A stretch of DNA of 64,000 nucleotides from Darksidea phi (GCA_030770425.1 JASJFT010000045.1:1-64000); one strand, 5' to 3'; shown: positions 25,184 through 37,173, counted from the stretch's first letter. Notes: generated by a model from the letters alone, not told the origin. A program made the numbers and translations.

Positions 25184-26640
25184 TCAAGATACCAAGGCTC
25201 TCACACCTTTCGTATCTGCTTTTGGCATCGGCATCAAAGCATCACATACAGGTTCGATGTCTGAGAAGTCTGTTTCGTAGAGTGTAATATCGAAGCGTCG
25301 GACGATGGCGGCGAGAGCAAGATAAAGCTCAACGTATGCCAAGCTATGGCCTGTTAGTGGACGACCAACGACTTAATGCATGAGTGGGTAAGCTTACTTC
25401 TGTCCAGCACACATGCGCGGATCGCGCCCGAATACATATAGATTGGTGGGCTTATTCCTGTGGAACCATCGCTCGGGTTCAAACTTTTCAGGTTCATCGA
25501 ACAAGTCCGGGTGCTTGCAGAGATGCATCACTGTCATCGACACCGCTGTTCCAGCAGGAATGATATAGCCTTTGTACCGCAGGTTAGACTCTGGTGCTAC
25601 ACGAATGAAGTGAGATACTGTTCCGTATGCCATTCGAAGAGCTTCTTTGATGACTGCAGTCAGATACGGCAAGGTCTCAAGTTTCGCCCAAGGTGCAAGC
25701 TGAGATGCATCTGGCATGGTCGTCGCGAGCTCCTCTTTCAAACGGGCTAGCTTGTCTGTATTCTGGGAGAGTTGATACAGTCCGACAATGAGAATATTGG
25801 AACTCGTCTCGACGCCAGCTCCGATGAGTGCAGATCCTTCCTGCCACAACCTCTCATAGCTCTTTTCATGCTGGGGAAGGTCGCTGGCAAGAAGCTCATG
25901 GAAGATAATCGGATGCCTTTTAGCACTCTTGTGTTGTGAATCAAAGGTATTGACGATCTCGCGTACCAGCCTCCGGTTGCTTCTCTCTCAGTTCTGCGTA
26001 ACAGCCATTTGAGGTGACATTTTGGGAAGCATATCATCTGGGATTGACCTCAGAACGCTCCACAATCCCGGAAAATGCTTGAGCCATTGGAATTTCCTCA
26101 GCAAACGTATTCCTCCACCCAGGCAATAGATCCGCAGTTTTGAGTAAGTTGAAGCAGCTGGGAAACGCGTATTCGGTAATAATATCAGTGGTATAACATG
26201 AGAACAAAAAGGCGAAGATCTACTGGCGTCTTGTTATCCTTGAATTGCTGTATTCGGTCGCACATTTGATTAACCTTCTCGAAGAGTGTAGTCTCCAGGG
26301 CGTTCAGACTTCGTCGTGAGAAGAATGGAGCGACTGCACCTTGTCGCACCTTGTGCATATCCGCATCTATGGTGTTGAAAGTGGATTCGGGCATGCCAAA
26401 CTGGTTTTGATGTGGCTTGTATTTGTCCATTTTAAGTGTAGAAGAGAATAGGGTGTCTGCAAAGGCTGGATCGCTGATATGGACTTCATCTGGTGAAATT
26501 CGGACAATTGGGCCTTTAGAATCAGCTTGTGATCTTCATATAAGTACAAAAGCCTTCCCATAAGTCTCGTGGAGTTTCAGTAACTGCCAAGGGGATCGCA
26601 CCTTCAAGATGAGATTGATAACTATGTACTCACTGTTCGT
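25184..26640 (-). pseudogene. Cytochrome P450 pseudogene (fungal TRI4-like type)
   Basis: Family signatures in order: GPIVRISPDEVHISDP near 26,500; I-helix GAGVETSSN; ExxR as KEALR; PERW; heme loop FGRDPRMCAGQ, in which the usual Gly (FxxGxRxC) is Asp; then LAYVELYLALA and a stop at 25184. Introns at 25344-25397 and 26,584-26,634 (approximate) look normal. Damage: in-frame TGA at 25988-25990; frameshifts near 26,105 and 26,212; a probable splice donor changed from GT to GG near 26,562; and no N-terminal membrane anchor. It would have been an ER-bound heme monooxygenase. It lies head to head with the flavin monooxygenase pseudogene. The substrate is unknown. Confidence 0.88.
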
Positions 26641-26679
26641 TTACAGTCGGACTAGATTTTCCAATGTCGATCTCCGACG

Positions 26680-28644
26680 ACAATAGATTTACGAAAAGAA
26701 CGACGACATCGCAGGCACCTAGCATGAGAACAAATACCCAGGGTAAGTCTACCCGATACCATCGACAATCTCTCACTAACATTCTCTGTAGCTGTGCATG
26801 TGACGTACCGTCTCACAACCACACATACTCAATCGAACCGAAGAATGACTGGTCATCAGTTTATGCAAGTTCTGCAGAGATCAAGGGGTATTTCAAAGCA
26901 TTATCTACAAAGTACCGCCTTGGAAGTATATAAGGACATCACATCGCATGGACCGAGCAGACTGGAACGATGAAAAGGAGAATGGGAAGTTGAGGTTTCG
27001 CAAACGCTCAGTGAACGAAAGTTTCGCGACAATGCCCATATCGTGATTTACGCGGGTGGATATTTGAACAATCCGGGCTGGCCTGATATCCCTGGAATGT
27101 CAGAGTTCAAGGGTATCTTGCTCCACAGTGCACAATGGAATGAAAGTGTGAAGCTGGAAGGGAAGAGGGTTGTTGTGATAGGAAGTGGATAAGTGAAAAG
27201 CCTAAGTTTTATTACCAATTACTCTCGAAGCTCAACTGTTGGAAGCTCTTCCGCAGTCCAAATTCTACCCGCTATACAACCGCAAGCACGACAAATCATG
27301 GCTCATCCGCTCACCAATATGGATCTTGGGGACGATAGCAGGCGATCCAAAGACCTACACTGAGGACGAGAAGCGAGAGTTTTTAAACGATCCAAACAGG
27401 CATATGCGCCTTCGCAAATATAACGAAGATGTAATGAACAGCATCTACTGTAAGTTTTCCTTCTTGAGTTTCCATGGAACATGCAACTTGGACATGCACT
27501 GAATTATCAGCACTATATGTCGCGAACTCCATACTTCAGAGCCTTACTAGACCAGAGCTCGAGCGTCAAATGAGGGAGACTCTCAAAGATCCTCGTCTTG
27601 AAGGCGCTTTAATTCCCAATTGGGCAGTAGATTGTCGTCGATTAGCGCCTGACACCGAATATCTTAAGGTAAGCGAAGGGTTAACCTTTTCCTTGGTAAC
27701 AATCTCTTCATCTGGTTTGCGACAAACCGTACTAAGCCATTTTTAGGCCCTCAAGAAGGAAAACGTGCGCGTTGTTAAATGAGGCGTGACGCCCTCCCAC
27801 GTAAAAGGATGCGTAGACGACCAGGGAGAACAGCACGAGGTAAATGTGATAATATGCGCAACTGGTTTCGACACTTCATACCGCGCTTTCCCATCATTAG
27901 GCGAGAAGACAAAAACCTCCAAGCTGTATGGGCAAAGACACCTTCTTCTTATCTCGGAGTAGGAGTTGCGAACTTCTCTAACTTTATGATGTTTCTGGGT
28001 CCTTACTCACCAGTTGCGAGTGGACCAACACTTGCAGCGATAGGCAAGTTAGCGCACATAATGTCCCGAAACGTGCATAGGCTGACTTTTAGCAGAATGT
28101 AGAAACGCAGGTAGACTACATTCTCCGCACTTTAGACCGCTATCGTATAGAACCTATCCACCCCGCTTCCGCCGCAGAATCGGATTTCACTAGGTACGTC
28201 GAATCCTTTATGTCGCGATCCGTATACTAGGACAAATGCCGTTCCGGCCACAAAGGCCATACTATCGCCGGCCGCGTGCCAATGCCCTGGCCCGGAAGTA
28301 CTTTGCACTATCTGTAGGCTATGCAAGAGTTCCGTGGGGAGGACTGGGAAATTAGATACACGGGGAATCGGTTTGACTTCCTCGGAAACGGCATTAGCCA
28401 CGCAGAGTTTGACCCTACGAGTGACCTCGCATATTATCTAAAAGAAGAGGATGACGGCGTGCCATTGACGAGGAGGGAGAAGATGAAAATTGCTTTTAGA
28501 AGCGGGAGTCAGCCGGAGAGGATCTTGCATGTTACGTATCGACCGGATGTGATCAATCTTCCCGAGAGAAAGAGTACAAGCGTTGAGCTTATGATGCATA
28601 GTCCGTATGCTGGCATCTACGGACTGCAAAAGTTCAGGTGTTAG
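26680..28644 (+). pseudogene. Flavin-dependent (Baeyer-Villiger-type) monooxygenase pseudogene
   Basis: Readable blocks: IYEKNDDIAGT*HENKYPG (TAG at 26720-26722 where Trp is expected), an intact 49-bp intron 26743-26791, CDVPSHNHTYSIEPKNDW, KGKRVV-type second Rossmann segment RVVVIGSG (to 27189), WILGTIAGDPKTYTEDEK, IICATGFDTSYR, then SSYLGVGVANFSNFMMFLGP and SGPTLAAI. Family knowledge places these in NADPH/FAD monooxygenases that hydroxylate or insert oxygen into ketones. Breaks: TAA at 26931; frameshifts near 26,925, 26,985 and 27,890; TAA 27190; TGA 27780-27782; TAG 28228-28230 and 28315-28317. The first FAD-binding GxGxxG exon is missing. An intron near 28,051 has a GC donor. Confidence 0.9.
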
Positions 28645-28899
28645 CCGGTTTAGCTAGCGAGCCAGAAAAGCAATGTTATGAAGAGAGTTTTGAAGTAGTT
28701 TGGCTGGGGCAGGGAATGAAGGTCGAATCCTAGCGACTAGAAAAGGGCTGGTTTGAAATACATAAGAAGTATTATGTGTAATATAATGTAGTTCACCCAC
28801 CTTGACTGAACGCTGAAACGCCACCCTAAGCATACCTATAACATGCTACCCAAAGAATTAACATCTCTGATCTCGCTCAATAACAATGCATCAATGGAA

Positions 28900-29624
28900 C
28901 TACCGCAGATCACGATATCGAGCGGAAATCGGTCTTGGAAGCATGTGCTCGTCGCAGACTGGTGACACTGAAGATGTCGAATCCTCGGGTGCCAATGAGG
29001 CACTATCATCAATAAAAGCTGCACACGATTAGCCACCCTTTCATAGCAACTTTCCAGTCGAACAGCCCACTCACGATTAGCACTCTCCTCCATAACCTTA
29101 CCAATAGAAAGCAGCGAGGACCGATGTCGAACCTCATTGAGTGGCGAATTAGGTCCTCGCTTAACGTGCCACAAATGATTCCTTGAGTTTGACCAACATA
29201 TCTTATGTCCTGCAGGTATCATATTTGCACATGGCTCATCCCAGCTGAAGAGAGACTCCATGGAGGCCTCTGGTCGGTAAGCTGTTCCGGTTCGGTTGGT
29301 GCTCTCGCATATTGTTAATGTCCGAGGCGGCCGAGAAGGAGGGGTAGCATCGACTAGATGAGCGAGCTCTGCTGGTGGCTGGTCCGATTTCTTGCGGGAC
29401 AATGAGGTGTGAATCGGTGTGTCGGGGGCATTGCATAGCGCCGGGTGTTGGGCTAAAGGTGGGGTACGTATCTGAGGGAGTAGGTACAGTTGTGAAGTGT
29501 TTTCTGGTGTGGTGGTAGGCACCGACGGTTTTTTGTCTAGTGAGATGGAATCATATTCGATATATGCGCGGTGGGTGATTGAATTTGGTTTGCGGCCGAA
29601 ACAGCTACAACAGAAGAACCCCAT
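28900..29624 (-). CDS. Small protein with MGFFCCSC N-terminus, function unknown
   Basis: Start ATG at 29624, chosen over an in-frame upstream start because the N-terminus MGFFCCSCFGRK is an apparent lipid-anchor signal (Gly2 plus a Cys cluster suggests myristoyl/palmitoyl attachment). Exons are 29624-29075 and 29018-28900, joined over a 56-bp GTGAGT...GTGCAG intron (29019-29074). Splicing switches to a frame that reads FIDDSASLAPEDSTSSVSP and ends at 28900, giving 222 aa. Without splicing the frame would run to 28836 with less protein-like sequence. The middle is Pro/Ser/Thr-rich and probably disordered. Family not recognised; a membrane-periphery location is inferred. Confidence 0.65.
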
Positions 29625-30729
29625 GATGATTGGTGCTGAATGAATGCTAAAAGAGTGGAAAGAGTATAGAGAAACGCAAAAAGATATTGGATGAGTTAGC
29701 ATATGGTTTTTAGAGAGAGCGCGGTGCGCGTAGAGACGAAAGCGAAATGGTGGGGAGGAGCGAAACAGGGTATGGAGAGGGTGGAAGTCCCCCCTTTCAT
29801 ACCTCAACAGGTAAGACAAGAATATCAAGGTTTGAAAGCTATCTGTTACTGACAATGTTGAGCAAGGCTGAGCCGTAGGACTATTGGTTTTATGGACCAC
29901 TATTACAGTATAGCAGCTACGGCGTGATGTGATGTGCTCTTGACGATTGGGTTGACGCCGTGCCGGATCTAAAGTGGAGTCCCAACCGCCAGACGCGTGG
30001 CATGGGCTGATCCGAGCTATTGACATGTGCAGATCCTCAACTTGAGGAGGTGATCAAGCAATGCTTCCAAAAAGCTACCACAACCGGAGGAAAGCTCTAA
30101 ATCAAGCCTTCGTGTACCCTCTCCACCAGCTCTTTAGAGCCCTCTATCATGCTGTCGCCTTGAAGCGGCTTGCAGTGTGCCTCGCCAACGCATTGAATGC
30201 TAAGGGACGTCAAATCCTTTGCATTTGTCAGTAGCTGCATATATTCGTGCGCGTAAATGCATCGCGCTCAGATCAGTATTTGAATATTGCAAAGAAGCAG
30301 AAAATCAGGGTAATTTTTATTTCTATTCATTGACTGCAGGCTCGAGAGACAATGTGGCTAGGCTAGGCATTCCGTTCTTGGACATAACAAAACGTGGATG
30401 CGAAGTTCGTGTGAAGAAAACAGGGACGCTTGGAATATCCTGTAATGAGCGATTATAAATGCAGGGCATTGAAACAGACTCGTCGCCAACCAGTGTGAAG
30501 AGGGACGCCGCTATCGTGCATTCTGTTTTCCGGCTTTTCCCAAGCTACCAGCTACCCTAGCATCAGTACCACGTCCCCTCATGCGCAATCCCCACAACAC
30601 CAACCAACTACCCCAACGGTTCAATAGATTGAAGCGCATCTCAACGTTTTGTTCCCAGGAGTCAGTGCAGCCACTCCGTACGCCAGCATTCGAGTCATCA
30701 CTGCTGCATCGCATGCGCAGCCCTTGCTG
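29625..30729. other. Intergenic, no gene recognised
   Basis: About 1.1 kb between the lipid-anchor-type protein and the end of the second P450. Open frames here are short, overlap on both strands and carry no motif. It should hold the promoter of the minus-strand gene ending at 29624. Confidence 0.5.
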
Positions 30730-32398
30730 CTAATTAACAGGCTTCAATCTCACCGGCAACGGCCCCTTAACCCAAAGAAGGAAAATCTTTTGATCCGGCC
30801 AGCCCTCCGCCTCTTCACACAACTCGAGGTCAAAACTCAGAAGAACGCTCGCGAGTACGAGGCGCATCTCATGATACGCGAGACTACCAATCATCAGTAT
30901 GACTTATGCAAGCGAGGCGGCAGAACCGCGAAATTGGTGACTTACTTCTTTCCTATACAATTCCTTGGGCCAGTCGAAAACGGTTGAAGTACATCCTTAT
31001 GATCCGAACCGTATTCCACTTGCCCCTCAGGCAGCCAACGCTCGGGAATGAAAGAATCCGGATCTTTAAAATTGGATGGCGAGTGGTAGGCTGCGTATTG
31101 CGTTACCATTACGGTGTTCTGTGGTTCGTTAGTTGGGACGCTATACGAAATTGTTGGTTGTCCGGGGAAGGATAGGGCCCCAACGTACTCCGCCAGAAAC
31201 CCATCGGCCAGCGATCTGTGCACCATCGCGCGGTACAACGCGGGGGAGGCCGACCGGCACTGGTGGATAAATGCGCAATCCTTCCTGAATGCAGGCATTT
31301 AAGTATTCTAACTGGGCTAGCTTGGCCATGTGCATGTCGTCGAAAGAAGAGAAGGTCGTGCGTATTTCTTCCTGGAGACGTGCAAGCTTTTTGGGGTTCT
31401 TCAGTAGATAATATGTCAAGCCACTGAGCTCTGTTCCTGTTGTCTCGGTTCCCGCGAACATGAAGGTCGCGGCGTTGCTGTACATTTCAACAGGGTGGAG
31501 CCCCTTCCCTTGGTATTCATCGTCTTCGCTGTATCTCAGGACATATGTCCAGATATCTGGTCGATCTGTCTTCTTAGCGAGCCGTGTATCAACACGATCT
31601 GAGGAATGTCTCATATGGAGCTCCTTCTGCTCCATAGCTTTCATCGGAGAGCACATCTGGAACAGCTTCGTGAGTCCCCAGAAACGAATAACCTGCGATA
31701 CAATAATCATCTTTGCATAGCCGAAGACTGAGCTGACCCACGGGGTATACTTCGATTCTTCGAGAAGTTTCAGAGGCTCGCCGAATGTAAGATCCGCCAT
31801 GATGTCGAAAGTTGTGAAGTTATACCATTTAACCAGATCGGTTTTCTCACCCTTCGCGCTTACTACTTTTAATTTCGCAATCAGCAATTCGACATACCCC
31901 TTTAGCAACTCCTCCTGATCTCTTAACGCCTTATCGCTGAAGGCAGGACTGACCAACTTCCTCTGCCTTGCATGCGACACATCATCCGCTGTTGCTAATC
32001 CCGGAGGCGTCCCAAAAGTATCCGGCCCGTAGAACTTCTTTTCCTTCTGGAACGCGCTCGTGCGATGGCCATACGCGTCTGCCCAGGCATTTGCTTCAAT
32101 GAAAGAGATTTCGTCGGGTGCATAGCGAACCACGGGCCCGTATTTGAGGTGGAGTTCGTGGATCCAGATGGTCAGTGTACCGTTGAGGGCGGCTTTTTGG
32201 GAACGGAGAACGGTGGCGCGACCAAGTAGGGGACCGGGATAGGAGCGGAGCGGGTGGAGGAAAAGATTGTAAAGGATTTTGATGGTTGTGTATGTGACCT
32301 GTGATGATTAGAGGAGGGGTAGTGGAGCATGGTATAAAGAGAGAGCTTACAGCGAGCGCTGGCACCAAGGCGATTGTCTGAAGAAGAGTCATCGCCAT
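30730..32398 (-). CDS. Cytochrome P450 (TRI11/CYP65-like), C-terminal frameshift
   Basis: Exons 32398-32351, 32298-31189, 31118-30946 and 30882 onward; introns of 52, 70 and 63 bp have clean GT...AG ends. The N-terminus MAMTLLQTIALVPALA forms the membrane anchor, followed by a Pro-rich hinge HPLRSYPGPLLG. I-helix AGTETTGTE, ExxR as EGLR, PERW and the heme loop FSTGPRNCIGK are all intact. After NLAYHEMRLVLASVL the frame hits TGA at 30837-30839, giving 458 aa. In the next frame the expected C-terminus continues (SFDLEL, FLLWVKGPLPVRLKPVN, stop 30730-30732). So one base is missing near 30,840 and about 38 residues are lost. Catalysis may be lost; a sequencing error is possible. An ER monooxygenase, substrate unknown. 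Confidence 0.88.
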
Positions 32399-33203
32399 GA
32401 CTGTTCTCCTGCAGTGACTGAGGGGGGAATGAGGAGATTTTGAACGTCTTGTACACTCGCGAGATCCTAAGGGAACCAAGGTGTACTTAGCGTAACAAGA
32501 AGGTTCGCGTCTTCTTCGCCTGATGTTGGTACAAGATTGTGATCCTAACGGCGGATAAGTGCTGATGCTCGCCTAACCCTATGTCTTAAGGTAGAAGGAA
32601 TTTGGGGGGAATGTGTTTGTAAAAAGCATGGCTGAAGCGCTCCTCTTTTATACTTGTTGAAGATGCAACGAGCGTCCATACTGCTATTACTCGACACTCC
32701 ACTTCATGCCCTCTTCGGCCCTATCCCTTTCTCTCCGCACGGCGTAATACCGGAGCCTTGCACAGCATGGTCTTGGCATCGATCACCATCATTGCAATGA
32801 TCAGCCCCCCCGGGCAGACAATTACTGTATTGAGTGGGGTCTCCATCTACTTATCGTTAAATAATCAGCGAGCTAGTTGCTGGAGACGAATTTTCAAATG
32901 CGCCTATAAGGCGATAAAATACAGATTTGCCATTTACTAGGAAAAGTCTATTTCTGCCAAGCTTCCATATAAGTCGTAGCTTGTGAGAAAGAACCTGCTG
33001 TAGGTTCAGCCGAGGCGAGCACTAAAACCCGGAGAACCGGACATAAGTTGCTACCATTCGCTGTAGCTGTTGCAAAGAGCGGAGCAGAGGACGGAGGATC
33101 GGATATTCAATATCAAGCGGATTTGAAGAGCGTCACGAAAAGCGGAGGGGGTTGAGACCGAAAGAGCGAGCAACAGCGACGATTGTTTCCCATGACGTCC
33201 TGA
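32399..33203. other. Intergenic, P450 promoter region
   Basis: No convincing gene. It contains the upstream region of the second P450 and the 3' side of the FAD oxidase. A CCCCCC tract lies near 32,806. Confidence 0.5.
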
Positions 33204-35572
33204 CTATTCGAAGACCATTTTATCCCACAGCTCGTTCGAATACCTGCTCTTCAACTGTTCCAATGTCCATCCTTGCTGTTGACCAATAGCCTGAAGCATG
33301 TTTCGGAAGTCTGGAATCTGATTTTTGTAGGCCACCTCTTTCATGTACTTCCTTGCTTCCACGCCTTTGAAGGAGAACTGCTCCCACTCTTTTGCCCAAT
33401 GCGGCCTCACATTGCCACCATAGCTCAGCCAAAGGTCAACAACCTTCTGTGCAAAAGCTTGCCATTCATCATCCTTCACCGCATCAGGCAGAGTAAGCAC
33501 TTCAATGGACAGGGTGCCAAGATCATTGCCCTTCTGTGGCGCCATAAGCATATCGCTACCTCCCATGATGCGCATCTCGAGTGCGACACGCATTGCGGAT
33601 GAAGGGTCGCTTCCGGTCTCGGCGTCTTTGTAGACAAGCTTGATAACATCCCACCAGGCGCGTTGAATGATGCTGAAGTCAGGCTTTGAGGGATCATCCT
33701 TGCGAGGAGGCAGTGGGATCTGAAGCTCTAAGTCACGCACTCGCATGTTCTGCACCCCTCGGCGGAAGTGCAAAGCATCAGGAAGCAACGTCTTGAAAGT
33801 AGGCGTCTTGGTCTCGCCGATAGTGGGGGGCAGAGCAGCCATACCAAGCGATGCGATGAGCTGAGCTTGCCAGTATCCCGGTATGGCATTGAAGAAGGGA
33901 ACAGTGGTGATAACACCCCCTAGCCAGCCCTGCACCCATTGCAGAAAGACATTCCCATCATCCGGGTAGTTGATCGCATCGGTAGGGTCGGTTGTGGTGT
34001 TGAAGGTGTTCGTCCACACTTTCTTCTGATACGTGAACCAAAACCACCTATAAGTGTCAGCCCCACTAGCTTACACTGTTGCTAATATACTTACTCGCTG
34101 TAATAGTCGTTCGATGCACGCCTTTCGAACTCTGCGGTGGCTTTCGCGAGCTGCTCAGCCGCACTAGGAGCATTATACCAATCGCTCCTTAGCGCCACGG
34201 GAATGTCGCTCTTAGTCAGAGGTGGGACGCCCAAACCGACATCCTCCTTCAGCGGTTGCTACTCTAGGTTAGCGAGCTTTTCGTGGTCTATACTATGGTG
34301 GACTTACCATGACCGCATAAGTCATTGCATCGAGCTCGAATGTGATATGGGTGACAACACCAAGCAGGCCGAATGCGCCTGCAGCTGCTTTGATTTGCTG
34401 GGGTTCATCCACCATCTGAAGCTTGCCGTTACAGTCAACGTACTCGATGCGCTTGACGTAGTCAGATAGTGTCTTGTGCGAAATGCCCGCCCCATGGCAT
34501 ATCGGACCGTTCACCCCGCCTATAGTAACCTAGAAAGGTGCATCAGATTATGTGTGAGCGGATAGAGTATGACAGAACTCACCTCCACAAGAATCACGTC
34601 AGCGGGAAAAGCCCAAGCTTTGCCCGCGACGCTCCAGCGTCTGAATTCCTCGTTCGTAACCGCAGCGCCGACACGGCAAAGTTTCTTCTTTCCGGGCACA
34701 GTTTCCTCTTTCAGTTCGATTGTCTTCAGCTCTGGTACCTTCGTGGGATCATACTCCCCAGGAATAATGGACATCGGATCGGGAAGCGTGGTTACGGTAT
34801 GGAGGTTTACGAACGATATGAATATCTCATTGTCCTGAGAGAAGATCGAACTCCAGCTGTGTCGGTATCCGGCGCATCGCACGCGGTAATTGTTCTTGAT
34901 GGCGAACTGAACGATGTTCTGCACGCCTCGGACAGTGGTGGGTAGGAACGTAAACTTGGGTAAGTTTTGTACGGTCAGACCCCAGTTCTCGAAAGGTACT
35001 TCGCTGTAACACTTTGAGTTTTGTCAGCTATGAAACTTCTATGCATAGAGATGAGTGCTTACCTCTACAACTTTTTTGTTGCTCGCATCTTCGAAGACCA
35101 CGGGCAGGTCTTTCACGTGCTTATGTTTAGGATGGAAGACATCCTCGACCGCCTCTTTGAGTTCGATTGCACCGAGCACCAGCTTCTTCAGCTCTGCAAG
35201 TAGCGAAAAGTGATGATGAACCGGCGGGCTTTTGTGAGAAACAAGATGAAATTCCCTGCCATCAACAACATCTTTTGCGCTCTTGCCATCGATGAAGCTG
35301 TCGATCTGGTCCTTTAGTTGCTGATTCTCGATACTAGAAAACGCAGCCTTGTAGACTAGAGTATGCCTGAAAGTTTTGAGAAACCCACGAATCTGCGTCT
35401 CGGGGTCGAAAGCCTCCGCCAAGACGGGCCTCAAGACTTCCTCCTTGAGAGCAGCGTAGTCGATCTTGTCATACTTGTCGGCGTATTCGTCAACGTGGTT
35501 GAGGATCTCCTTCAGGATGTGCGTCCTTTCAAGGAGCTCACTGCCAAGTGAGGATTGAGATAGTGAGCCCAT
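33204..35572 (-). CDS. FAD-linked sugar-lactone oxidase-type protein (ALO domain)
   Basis: Five exons: 35572-35063, 35011-34583, 34529-34308, 34258-34095 and 34047-33204. The four introns are 47-53 bp and every frame joins cleanly, giving 722 aa with stop at 33204. Residues 1-170 are a helical extension without recognised domain. Then comes a PCMH-type FAD-binding region (RVRCAGYRHSWSS; VNGPICHGAGISH; GAFGLLGVVTHITFEL). The C-terminal D-arabinono-1,4-lactone oxidase-type domain includes HWAKEW near the end. Family members oxidise aldonolactones or other alditol-type substrates using O2. The usual GSGHS-like loop is GYRHS here, so the real substrate may differ. It neighbours two P450s and a flavin monooxygenase, so a biosynthetic rather than ascorbate-type role is possible. 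Confidence 0.88.
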
Positions 35573-37173
35573 TTTGAACCCTGCAAAAAATGCTAGCGGA
35601 ACTAGTTAAGGAAGTATCGTGTGAGATTTAACTCTTGAACACGAGCCATAAATTGAGAATTACAGCGTTCTTATGTATGCGGACACGGAGTCTTGCGAAG
35701 CGAACCGGTCTGCTGCTAGGCAGCTGAGACTTGACCGACTCTTACCTTTCAGAGAGGCTGTGCTGTATGACAACGAGGATGTTGGTTGGAAACATATCCG
35801 TCCGAGTGTCCGGATCACGTTCCGGAGGTCGTTCTTCGACTGCCCTTCCATTGAATCGACGCAGCCATGCTCCACTCGCATAGCGAGTTGTTATTGAGGT
35901 GGGCTTGGACCGTGAAGCAAGAGAAAAGAGGCAGATACAAAAGGGCAAACTACAGTCAAGAGTCCCTCACGTTCAGCTGATGGGCGGTCAGCACGTATCA
36001 CATGTGCATCCTCGACTCGTCAGCTGCTGCTAGTGATTATAATTGGGTGGTTCGAGCGAGAATGGCTTCGAATACGGCTTGCACGTGAGTCAAGCTGAAC
36101 ACAAGGGAGGTGAGCGAGACGGTATGTCTATTAATGCGGTTGCAGACTAGTGCTGACACTGAACGTTCCACTAACGGAAGCGTCCGAGTTCCACGCCAAC
36201 CCTTGCCGAACACCATCGCGCCGCAACGTCACCTCTTGTAGGATCGATTTCATCTCTTCTCCATTCGTAGCCATTAGTCGGAGCACTCAACGGGCTCCCT
36301 ACCGCATTCTCGAAATCGTAGTTTGGTGGCTGCGTAGACAATCCAAGTAACGCTAGTTGTAATGGCCAGGCACAGAAATCATGCTCGAGCTTTGATTTCT
36401 GGTTCATCCCTCCGTCGAATCACTCTAACTCATTCGCTACCTGCATCTAGTTTTCACAGCAATCGCCAAAAAAGAGTCACATCTGCTAGATTACGTCTCC
36501 ATAGACGGCGTGCTATGAGCCATACTTCGACGTGTGGCTACAGAAGCGGTTGACGCGGTCGTCATGTCCCCATGGATCCAACCACCACAACCCCACCACC
36601 AAAATCGCGCATAGCGTTCCTCGTGTGCATATACGTCACTAAACCAACTTATTCCCCTCTGACACCCGGAAAGCTCCACCATATCGACAAGGACCCTGAT
36701 ACCTGTAACGTGTTTCAGCCCTACCCTCACAACCTTTCTTGGCCTAAAATCATGCCTCAGGACCGTCTCGCATGAACCCCCAACCGTGCATACCAAGAAC
36801 CATTCGCTCACCGCCCGTTCCCATTCCACGTGTCATCGGAAAGCCTCAGTTCCATTCAAGCGCTCGCACCAATAGCGGCCTCAGTTTCGGCCTTTCTCTG
36901 CTTGAAGCACGGACACGCGTTCATATGGCCTGTATGCTGCGTCGGGCATGCAGGCACCCGGACGCATTGGCATGAAGCGTTGCGATGGCAAGCATGGGCA
37001 GATTTTAAACCGGCGAGTTCAGCCTGATTTTCTGATGGTTACCACGGTCACTTTCCTGTCGCTACACGTCTTGCTTTAGTACTTTCTTAGCGCTCTGTGA
37101 GCTCGCTGCCAGCTGGTTCTGGGTTATCTTTAAATTGTTAATCTCTTTTGTTTATTGGCAAGAAGAGGCTAAG
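35573..37173. other. Long intergenic stretch, no gene supported
   Basis: About 1.6 kb. Open frames of 60-112 codons occur on both strands over the same bases, without domains, splice logic or a protein-like pattern. It includes divergent promoters of the FAD oxidase and the membrane protein at 37,174. Confidence 0.5.

Noticed and set aside
24941..25280. Short open frames on both strands at the TE/gene boundary
   Set aside because: They overlap the copia LTR end and the last P450 exon; neither has a protein-like sequence or splice context.
28700..28745. B-box-like GGTCGAATCC
   Set aside because: No A box or cloverleaf around it; isolated match only.
31141..31302. Plus-strand frames inside the second P450
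   Set aside because: Antisense shadows of intron 2 and flanking exons.
34999..35063. Apparent frameshift at the first intron of the FAD oxidase
   Set aside because: Using the acceptor CTCAAAG (exon 2 from 35011) gives a clean in-frame join, so no defect is needed.
36150..36990. Cluster of 60-112-codon frames on both strands
   Set aside because: Frames overlap mutually, lack domains and introns, and look like chance openings in GC-balanced DNA.
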